Shown here one piece after another: positions 30,711 through 42,700 of a stretch of 64,000 nucleotides of DNA. A model generated the notes under the pieces. It saw only the letters and a program-made list of their open reading frames with translations, was not told the origin of the DNA and did no database searches. The DNA lies in NCBI GenBank assembly GCA_024734495.1, contig JALMQS010000187.1, forward strand, positions 11,213,300 through 11,277,299, given 5' to 3'. This DNA comes from Forficula auricularia. Its lineage: Eukaryota; Arthropoda; Insecta; Dermaptera; Forficulidae. Position 1 is the stretch's first letter. Every line of letters starts with the position of its first letter. A program made the position numbers and the translations under genes.

Positions 30711-33700
30711 CTAAATCAGAAAACAATGAATAGTTAATATGAAATTCTAGAAATCCTTATCCGAACTAAATTACCTTTCCTAATTAATTCTAAATCCGTA
30801 GGTAAGCATATTTTAGACTCATCGTTTAATTTTACACACTTATTTTTGCCGGAAGCATCTATTTTATCGTAATATTGATACCCTAAAATAATAAAAAAAT
30901 ATATATGTAAAATATCTTATTAAAAATATTTATTAAACTTAAATTTAAATACTACTGCTTCGGGGCAAAGGTATATATGTATATTAATGACTAGCTGCAA
31001 GGCCCGCTTTCCATCATGTTATGCAAAGGCTACGGCCCCTGGACTCCCCCAGAAGCCTCCCCCTGAAACCCCGCACACCTGTACCCCCGCCTCCCCACTA
31101 CCAGGACCCACACAACTGCACCCCTTCCACGCACATCCACCCCAACCCCAACGCCTAACCCAACACCTAGTTTTTGCATTTCTAGCCTTCTAGTGACCCA
31201 CAGATTATGTATACAAAACTTGGTTGAGTTTGGTCCAAGAGCAAGAATTTTTATATTTTGACCCTGTTTTTTTGTAAAAAAAAGTTGTCAGAATCACATT
31301 CCCTACAACTTGACTCATTATAAAATTTGCCGTAGAGTTAATAGTAGGTGTTGATATAATGTGTGCCCCCCCCCCAAACTCCCTTTTGGGGTCAAAATAT
31401 CAAAACGTTATATAGAAATAAACGCAAGTTAGAAGACATCTGATGTAAATATGAGATTTGATAATAATCCCTTCAGCCGTTTTTCCGTGAATAGTGAGCA
31501 ACTTTTCGCGGAACCCACGAAAACATACATGCATACATACAAACAGGAATTTTGTTGAGTGTGTTTTCGTTCATAACTTTGCTTAAAATATGTGCAACCA
31601 AAATTTGCCTTGATTTGGACCAAGTACAGACAAAAAATTATTTTATACATATATAAAATTAAGTTTTTTTCTGTACATTGCTCCAAATAATGCCATATTT
31701 TGGTTGCACACGTTTTAAGCAAAGTTATGAACAACACCCTCAACAAAATTCCTGTCTGTCTGTATGTATGTCTGTATGTTTCAGTGGTTTCCGCGAAAAG
31801 TTGCTCACGATTCACGTAAAAACGTCTGAAGGGATTATTATGAAATTTCATATTTACATCAGATGTCTTCTAACTTACGTTTTTAGCTATATAATGTTTT
31901 GATATTTTGACCCCAAAAGGGTGTTTGGGGGGGCGCACGAATGAAAATTATCAAATAACTCCTAAACTATTAACTCTACGGCAAATTTTATTTTGAACAA
32001 AGTTGTAGGGGATGTTATTTCTGACAACTTTTGTTTAAAAAAAATTCTCCCAAAAAACCACCCAAAAGGGGGGAGTCAAAATATGAAAATTCTTGCTCTT
32101 GGACCAAACTCAACCAAATTTTGTATACATAATCTGTGGGTCACTAGAAGGCTAGAAATGCAAAAACTGGGTGCGGAGGGTAGGTGCGGGGTTGGAGTGA
32201 TGGAGGTGGGGTGGGTTAGGGTATGGGGTGCAGGGGGTGGAGACGGAGACGGAGGGTCCAGGGTGGGGGTGCAGGTTAGTGGAGTGGGGGGGTTCACGTG
32301 AGGGCTCAGAGGCGTAGTGGAGTGGTACGGGGTGGGGTCCGAGGTGGGTGGAATGTTGAGGTGGTGGTGTGGGGACGGGGGTTGGGCACGGGTGCATGGT
32401 GTTGGGGTGGGATTGCATTGTGTGGGGTTCGGGGTGGGGGTGGAGTGGAGTTTGAGGGTGGGGTTCGTGGTTTGGGGGTCCAGGGGGCCTGCCCCATGGC
32501 TAGCAAAAGGGCCGCCGAAAGCGGGCCTTGCAGCTTGTACATATTTATTATTTATAGATACAGATGAAATTTCAGACAATTTATTAATAAATATTTTGGC
32601 TAAAATTATTTGACAACATTTTTTTCTGTAATGATATTGACACAGAAGTTGCACCAAAAAGGTGCAACTTCTGTAGTGAACGGTGAACTATTGTATCGTG
32701 AAAAGAAGAAATTTTAGAGATTGGCTCGTAGTTGAAAATATAGATGCGGGTCTTGATAGAATGAATGTTATATGTAGCCGGAAAGACGGACTGGGGATTC
32801 AGGTTTCAGTCTCTAGAAGTCATAGGGATAAACCAATCGGCTAATTCGTTTGTTCGGCTAATATCCAATGTAATCGCCTTGGGGTGTTGAATCTTAGAAA
32901 ATCGTGTATTTCTCGCAAATAAATCTTTTGGAGGGATTATTAATTTTGTTTCATCTGAACAAAAGCCTTGATAGTACATAATCTAAAAGAAAAAGATTAG
33001 AAAAAACCGACTTCAAAAAAAATTAAATGCAACAATAACACTCAAAAAATAAAATAAAATGCACTAAAAGTTATAAAATATTTATTTAATTTAGTTACAA
33101 CTAAACGACGAAATATTTACATGAAATCACTATTTGAAGTCGGTGCCAAACAAACTATAATAAGCGAGCGTACCCGCCAAACTTACTAAGAAAGATCCGT
33201 CGAGGGCGATTCATAAAATGTATATTTTGGCACCGACTTCAAAAAGTGATTTCATGTTAATATTTCGTCGTTTAGTTGTAACTAAATTAAATAATTATTT
33301 TATACCTTTTAGTGTATTTTAATTGATTTTTGAGTTATTATTATTTTATTTGTTGCATTTAATTTTTTTGAAGTCGGTTTTATTTTCTAATTTTTTTTTT
33401 GACTTGACAACGTCTTATAATTCGATGAAGCCGGCTGCACGCTCGAAAAAACATGACTCATGCGGCGTTGCCTCGCTCTGAGGCGTTCCATTTAAGGCTT
33501 GAAGTGCAAGCGAGAGCGCGGAACGAGCGGCAAAGATTTGAGGCGGGCTTTTTAAAAGCTACAGTTACAAAAATTTTAATGATGTTTCCAAATTTTAAAT
33601 TTTAAATTTAAGATTTATGAACAATAATTTAATCACAGTTTATTCTTATAATAAATTATTCAAAATTATTACTTTTTTACAACAAATTACAATTAAATTT

Positions 33701-36700
33701 GCAAAAATAATTAAGTAACTAATTGAACAACAACTTTTATTCAGTTTACTTGCTGAAAGAAATAATGTCAATACAAAATTTATTATTATAAAATAATAAA
33801 ATCAAAAATTAAATTTTAACAGTCGAGTAGAAATTTAAACAATAAATTTTATTCAAGTATTTTGTAAATTGAAAATGATTTTCTGAACGAAGAATTTTAT
33901 GAAAAAATCGGTTGTCTGTAAAGTTGATAGTTGAACGTGACAACGTCATAAGAAAATACCATTCCATCAGTATTTTCTTATGACGTTGTCACGTTCAACT
34001 ATCGTCAGTAAACCGTCTTTACAGACAACCGATTTTTTCATTATTATTATTAATTTTAATTAATTTTTATTCTTTTTAAATTTTGCCTTTATTAATAACT
34101 AGAGAGATTAGAAAAATCGAAATTGTGTCCTAAGATTATTATACTAAGTGTATGTGTAATCTTTCAATGCCATATGTCATTCAATTTTCTTGAATTTTTA
34201 CGTACTCAATTCGACGATTTCCCGGATTTTCTCTATATAATGTTGCATTTTTTCGCTACAAAAATCAATATATTTTCCTTTTCCTTTTTTAGCTGAAAAA
34301 AAAATAAATAAAAAATAACTTAATCCATACTTTTTTTAATGAGGAAATAAAAAAAAAAAATAAAAAAATTTAAAATAATTAATCAACACACACGACGACA
34401 CTTTAAATTAAATTGTAGGAAAAAGTGCAACTTTTTCAAGCGTCACTGTTTGCATTTGTGGTAAATAATCAGAAACACATCTCTTCGTTTATTTATTATT
34501 TTATATATTAGAAACAGATTAAAATGGATAATGATTTTCTAATGAACTTCTGTGCAAAATTATCGCATCACTAATAATTTGTTGTTTTATTGAATTTCAA
34601 ATTATTTTGTCCAAACAAATAAATATTATACAAATTAATAACAAAATCTCTAAAATTTAATGCAACAAGAATTTAAAAAATTAAACAAATTATGATAACC
34701 GAGGGGTGAACCGCGACCTAATATGCTGTACACCTCACTTCCACTTGTACTTACAAATATTTCCAAGTATTTCCAAATATTTTTCAAGTACTTCCAAATA
34801 TTTTCAAGCAATTCCAAATATTTCCAAGCGAATTCCAAATATTTCCAAGTAATTCAAAATATTTCCAAGTACTTCCAAATATTTCCAATTACATCCAAAT
34901 ATTCCCAAGTAATTTCAAATATTTCCAAGTCATTGCAAATGTTTCCAAGTTCTTCCAAATATTTCCAAGTAATTCCAAATATTTCCAAGTACTTCCAAAT
35001 ATTTCCAATTACATCCAAAATATTCCCAAGTAATTGAAAATATGTCCAAGTCATTGCAAATGTTTCCAAGTTCTTCCAAATATTATATATATATGGCCTA
35101 ATGCAAGGTCAAGCGTGAGTTACGGTTATCAGTACGTTGTATAAAGTAAAATTTTTACTAAAAAATTATAATTATTAAACAATGCCCATTATTTATGTAC
35201 TAATTATTAATTATTTATATTCAATTAAAATAAGTAACTTAATTATTTATATTTAACTATTTAACTATAGTATATTATTAGTATTTAATTAAATATAAAT
35301 AATTAATAATTAGTACTTAAATAATGGGCATTGTTTAATAATTATAATTTTTTAGTAAATAATTGACTTTATACAACGTAGTGATAACCGTAACTCACGC
35401 TTGACACTTGCATTAGGCCATATATGACTGTACGCTGCGCACTCTTCGCGCTATACCCCAAAAACGGTTAATCGTATGAAAAAAAAGTTCAAACAAAAGT
35501 TGTAGAGAATTTTATACTCTACAACTTTTATAATAAGTGCAAATCTTATGTAAGCAATAGGAAGCCAGATATTCGCGAAAAACCGATTTTCATGACATTT
35601 GACCTTCAATATCTTAAGACGCGGACACGATAGCATTTGTGACTTTTGAGACAACATTTAGGACTACAGAACAAATGTTTATACTAATTTACAGTTTATT
35701 ATCTTTCATTCCGAGGTTGACCCCTTTTTTTATCTAATATGACTGGGCTATTACTGCACAAAAAAGGTGTGTTAGAGCTATTGTAGGGGCGGGACCGAGA
35801 ACCCACTGCAAAAGTATCTTCCAAGAGTTGAACATTTTAACTGTATATGACGTCTGCGTTATGGAAAGTATTTTATTTTTAAACAAACACCCAGAACTTT
35901 TTCATAATAATATCTTTAGTCACGAATATAATACTAGATGCAAGAATGATCTGAGGATAAATGCCAGTTGTTTGCCTGTGACATTAAAAAACCCAGTTAA
36001 TAAGATCATAAAAATTTATAATAAAGTACCTTTGGAAATTAAGAGTTTGCCAACGCTCTTTCTTTTGAAGAGAAAACTAAAAGGCTACTTGCTAACTTTA
36101 AATCTCTATAGATTGGACAAATTATAGGCATAATTTATAATTTGAGAATTAAGATATATTTTTCTATTTGCGTGTTGTTCTTTTGTTTTCTTTTTTTCTT
36201 TTTAATGTTAAAGAAAAGAAAAAATAGTTAATTTTTAAATATTAATAGGTTAAGATATATTTGTATATTTGTGTGCTTTTGATGTTAGTTCTTTGATGTA
36301 TTCCTAATGCACGAGAATCACAATTTTGTGATTCTAGAAACTTTTTGTATAGTGTATTTCTATTGACAGTCTATTCAAAAATAAATAAATATTATATAAT
36401 GTACAAGAACAAATAATACAATACAACTAGAACTACGACGTCTCGATCGACTTTAAAATGATACCGTTTCATTTTCATTGTTGCATAAAAGGAAAACACA
36501 GATTTAGAAAGATATTTATTTTCTTAATATTATAGTAAATTCAATTTTTTTTATATAAAGATTATATTCTAATTTTCTTAACTGTTTGAATAAATAAAGA
36601 AAGGAATTAATTAAAGTATAGTCAAAAATAGATTTAAATTCACAAAACATACTATTTTTTTTTTTTTTTTTTTATATAGAAATAATTAGAATCTGGGTTT

Positions 36701-39700
36701 AATAAATATATTCAGAGAATTGTCGTTTAAGGGTCGATTTGAATAAAAGGAATGGAGAAATTTAAGGGGATAAAAACACAACCTCACGTCACAGAGTAGA
36801 ATTGATACCGATTGGATAGAGTACAGAGAAGGGGTTGAATTCAAGAAATGGTCGCCTCATTTGACCACATGACATCATCGAAGTGGGAAAATCTTATAAA
36901 AGCAGAAGGGCTGATATAATAATCAGATCCAATCTCCCCTAACAAACAATAGGTGCTGATATGAAAGATATTAATTTGCCGATGGTAATAGATTCAAATT
37001 TACAAGAAATCATAAGTTGGTGTCATCTATTAAATTCAATAGAATGGAATATTTTTAATTATATGTGAGATGGGTTGTTTCTCACCCCTCGGGAATCGAA
37101 CTCGAGTGCCAGTAGCAGCAATCCGGGCCATCTGGCTCACCTGCATGATGCGAACCTATCTGACATAAGTACACGCGTAAAAGTTCGATTCCCGAGGGGG
37201 TGAAAAACAACCCCTCTGGAGGCGCCAAAAGCGGTCCTATGAAATGGCGGAGGTACTCTGGGTGATTAGTAGTTTGACTCTTAATTACTATCTCTATGAC
37301 ACCAGTCACATGATCCAAAACAATGCCAATTAATATTTATTTTTTCCATTATTAATAATTAGTTTTTAATAAACAAACAAACAAGCAACATCGAAACGAC
37401 CCAATTTACAAGTTATCAAGTGATTAGACAATTAATTGTGTCCAGCCTCCACGAAGATTTCGCCTAGGAATTTCGTCCAAACGGTGATTCATCGGATCGC
37501 ACCCAAGCCGCTACCAAAGGGAACAATTATTTGCTATTATCTCTTGCCAAAAGATTTCTAACATCCAGCAGTGATCGTTCGTCTAGGAGTCCTGCACATT
37601 GTTTAAAGGTCAACTATTTACTTTTCCAAATACACCAACATTTTGTTTCGAACCATTCCCACTCATGCTATTTCTATTAAGAGAAATACATCTGCTTTAA
37701 CAACAGTAAAATCTCCCTAACATTAAACAGCTCATCTTATTTAAAAGATACATTCCGAGGACCGAATCTATTAATAAGAATATTTTTAGATTATATTTAA
37801 CCAATCGATAATTATCGATTATTAATTAAGATAATTAATAAACACATATACAAACCCACACAGACCAATTAAGATAATTGATATTTTAATTGGTTCCTAT
37901 TGCTAATGCTATTATTTAATTATAATTAATTATTTTTAAACCAAGACTATTATTTGTAATATTACTTTCCATTCTAAGGGCCAGTTTCATAAAACTAAGA
38001 TGATCCTATGCTAGGGAAGACCCTGGGGTTAGCTCTCGAAATGTGTTTCATAAAAAAAACATAGGGTTTAACCCCCTATATTTAACTCTCCGAACTTGAT
38101 GGGTTAACCTTTATCCTGGGGCTAACTCTGTGTTTATTCATTGACAATTGACATTAGAAAAAGTTTTATAGGTTAGAGTTTCAAATCAAAAGAATTCAAA
38201 ACAAATCGTTATATTATTTGTTTTTATAATAATAATATTATTATTTATATTATATTATTATTATTTTTATATAATAATAAATATAGCCAAATACACCTAT
38301 ATAAATGTATATATGTAGAATTTTAATTTATGTTAACACGGAATTATAATAAAACAAAAGAATTCATTATATAGGTATTTTTTTAAAAGTAAATATCTAA
38401 TAAATTAAATTAAAAAAAAATTCTAACTAAAATCGAAGAAAGCAGATATTTCTAATAAAATAGTTAAATTTTTATATTTATTTCATAGAATAAAATTAGA
38501 TCGGAAACGATTGGAATCCCCAAGTAAATTCTGATGCCAAATCATCCCATATTTTTTTTCTTTAAATTAGCATCAGAATCTGATCGTTTAGATTCCAACA
38601 CATCTTTATGTTTATTTACGAGGAAAACTAAACGTTTCTCCTCTTCTATGGTGAAATTTGGAGTTCTTTTATTTTTTAATTGAAGATTGGTCCATATTCT
38701 ATCTAAAATTTAATATTGAATTATTCAATACATTTCAAATTTTTTAAAATTATATGATTTGTCTCAGTTTTGTTGTATCTATATACTTACTTTTTTACCA
38801 CTTTATTTTTATATGTTTAAATAGAAAAAAAAATTGATTGTTTTTAAATAATAATAGGTTACAAGACGAATGTCAAAGCAAAAAAAAATTTTAACATAAT
38901 TTTTTTTTTTTTAAAAAATAACCAAAATCTAGTGAATTTCGCCATTGCCAACCTATTTTTCTAACCTTGACTCGGGGTGAGCTAACTCGAAACTATTTTG
39001 CTTTATGAAATTCAAATTGTTTGGAACTCCAGGATAACTCTCAACCTGGAGTTGAGTAAGCCGAGGATTATTTTTTTTTATAAAACTGGCCCTAAACAAA
39101 ATCAAAGCAAAGAATTAACTCTAAGTGTAAGAATTTATTTCTTAAACAAACTTATTATATATTCTAATTATTTTATCAAACTAAATTATAACGGACCACT
39201 CCATTGTAAATATTTGTTGACTGAACTATATTCGATTATTCCCCAATAAAATTATTATACTTGTTATTTTCCAAACTGAATATTTTGCTTAATCATTTCT
39301 TGTCCAACTTATTTATTTGTTTTAATTTTCCAGCTCCTTTTTGTGAATAAAAAACCTTCTGCGTCTAGATCACACAAACTTGTGTTCCTCCAAATTTTCC
39401 TTCTAACTAACTTCACAAACGTACTTACAGTAAAAATTTGTGTCTGGTTGACCGACTGTGAAACGGAGTCCCAATTGAAAAATTAATTTTTGTTTCAGAT
39501 TTTCAAATTTGTAGATTTTTCAAGCACTATCACAGTTGGCCGTTCCACCCTCTGACATATAATTAAAAATATTCCATTCCATCTAATTTAATAGATGACA
39601 GCAACTTATGATTTCTTGTAATAGGTGCTGAATTACCCAAATTACATGGCCTATTGTAGGAGAAAGAAGCTCAACTTCTGTGGGCGTTAAATCAGACTTG

Positions 39701-42700
39701 ATAAACCCATTATACAACTGGTTCAAACCCAAGAAGTCGACGGCTAAATCATTTGAATAAGCCCGTGTAAATGGTAAGTTACGGAACCAGAAATTCTGCC
39801 ATTTACACGTTAAATAAGCCTCAAGTAATCTGTTAGCACGACTTAACGCAGCCTGGCCTGGCGAAATACGGAACCGTCAACGAGCCTCGTCAAATCGGAC
39901 ACCAGCAGACGTCTCCTATCGGCTTCTACACATATAAATGTAATTTTCATTTCATCTCAAACATATAATTTGAAATTCACATAAACCGTCAATTTAAATA
40001 TCCAAATTTCTTCATTAAATTTCTATTTGCTTTGTTAAATTCAAAAGGGCCAAATAAATTTATGTCTCTGTTTTAAAATTGAATCTTTTTCTTAAAGTTT
40101 TTGTTGTAAAGCCCCTTTATACGTTTTCAGTTAGAAATAATAATTATTTTTTTTTATTTTGCATTTTTAATTATTATTATTTTTTAAATTCATTTTTGGG
40201 GAGTCGGGTTGGCTCAGTCAGCTAACGCACTGGCCTCGCTTCGGCATCGATCGATTATGACGATGTTGGAGTGGAAATATTTGGAAGTACAAGTGGAAGT
40301 AGGTGTACAGTATATTAGGTCGCGGTTAACTCCTCGATACATATAATATGTGGACCCCTAGAAAGCTAGAAATGAAAAAAACTGGGAGCGGGGTGGGGTG
40401 GATGTGGGAGGTGCAGGAGGTGGGGTGCAGTTGTGGGGTATCCGGGAGTGGGAGGAGCGGTTGGGGAAGGGTGGAGTGGGATGCACTGGTGGGGGCGAGG
40501 GGTGTGGTGCCGGGGGGGTCAGGGGTTACCGTGCATCGCTCGGTACTATATTTTTAATAAAGATAAACAAGGCGATTTTTTGATCCAAGGAAAATTTAAT
40601 GGAAAAGTACGTGTTTTTCATATATTCATTTTTAATTATTATAGTATTGAATAAATTAAAATATATTTTTAAACTAATTGAAAATAAATATAGTAGGTAA
40701 AATATTTGGTTAACGACACTGCGTAGGTTAAAAACCACTGGTTTAGATACTCATTAACAGACAACGCAGATCATCCCGCGATTACGAGTCCAATAGCTTC
40801 TACAGGCATACAAAATTCTACATTTATCAGGGATGATTAATTTAAAAATATTTATTATTTTCGAAAATGACTCACTATGTGAAATTAAGGGGGAGGGGGA
40901 GAGAAGGGTCAAAAATAATATCAAACAAAAATCGAAGAAAGGTGATATTTCTAATAAAATAGTCTCCGAATTAAAAGAAGATATTATTAATTACAATAGG
41001 CCCAAAATTAAGAGTTTTTGGGGGAGGGTTATTTGTAAATAATTATAAATTATTTTAATAAAATACTATACTACGAACGAGGCTGGTATAGATTTTCATT
41101 TTTGTGGATCTCCAAATCGTTTTGTCCAATAAAACTGAGTGCAAATATTTATAATTATACAAATTAATAACAAAATCTCTTAAATTTAATACATCAAGTA
41201 GTTAGTTAAAAAATCAAGAAAATTTGAAAATAAAATTGAATTAATTTTATAGAGAGTTTAAATAAAACTCGTTTGAAAATATCTCTTGCTCTTATAACAT
41301 TTTGAACTTCAGTTTGGTGTAGAGAGAATTAGTTTTTGTATGATTTCCTGTGGTATATTCCCCCAATCCTCTATTTCCTATTCACTTAGTGACCAATTAG
41401 GCTGACTTCGAGTTCTTAGACGTCTTAGACGACCCCCATTAGGTCCCATAAATGTCCAATGGGACTCAGATCAGGACTTCTGCAGGAAACCATAATACAC
41501 AAATATCCACATCATTATGAAATTCTTTCACTTATCCGGGCAGTATGAGCCCGAACGTTATCTTTGTATTATAAAAAAATAAAACGAATTAAAAAAATAA
41601 ATGCAACAAATAAAATAATAACTTAAACATCTAATAAAATACACTAAAAGGTATAAAATAATTATTTTTTATTTAGTTAGAACTAAACAACTAAAACGAC
41701 GAAATTTTAACATGAAATTACTTTTTAAAGTCGGTGCCAAACAAACTATACCTATAAGCGAGCGTACCCGCCAAACGTACCAAGTAAGATCCGTCCAGTG
41801 CGATTCATAAAATGTATATGTTTGGCACCGACTTCAAAAAATAATTTCATGTAAATATTTCGTCGTTTAGTTGTAACTAAATAAGATAATTATTTTATAC
41901 CTTTTAGTGCATTTTATTTTATTTTTAAGTTATTATTATTTTATTTGTTGCATTTAATTTTTTTGAAGTCGGTTTTATTTTATTTTTTTTTAAAAATTAT
42001 TTTTATTTTTCTCTTTTTAGTGATGTTATTAATAGTGACTTAATATAATACCTTGCATGCATCTCGTAAGAGAAAGCGTCGGGCGAATGAATCAGAAAAT
42101 TGATAATAAAATTCAATTAATAAATATAGAAATTCTCTCTCGAAACGTTTGCGGGTTTTAAATGAATATTTTAAGATTTTTTTATAAAAGATTTTATTTA
42201 TTATAATTTCGATTATTTTGGTCGTAAGAATTGAAGATTTACGTTATTTCGTCATTGATCATATCTTCAGAACTTGACCAAATTAATATGGTACCACCCC
42301 TAAGGTACCCTCTTTCCAATAAAAAAAATAATAATTAAAATCGGTTCATAAACAAATAAGTTATGCCTGAACAAAAATATCAAAAAAGGTCCAATACCAA
42401 TGAAAAAAAAACGGGACCAATCGGAAGCTAGATTGAACCCAATGCAAAAATCATCAAAATCGGTTCCCAATTGGCGGAGATATGAGGTAACATAGACACA
42501 AAACAAAAAAAAATTCAGTCGAATTGAGAACCTCCTCCTTTTTTGAAGTCGGATTACATATTGTTCTAACATTTTAATTTATGTACCTTCGAGGATTCAG
42601 AGTACCTCCAGTTAAACTGTGAAGGTCGGTACAGCCATCAAAATTTATCCCTCCCGATTCCACAATGAAATCTGATCTATTCGTTTTAAAAATTTTATTT

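Noticed and set aside
32076..32657. Proline-rich 193-codon frame and several overlapping frames
   Set aside because: Compositional frames in the C/G-rich arm of a palindrome; mirrored on the other strand and in the other arm.
39290..39445. Possible extra exon (TTTTCCAG|CTCC on plus; GTAAGTACG on minus)
   Set aside because: Splice-like motifs are present but the frames carry stops and nothing matches gene A.
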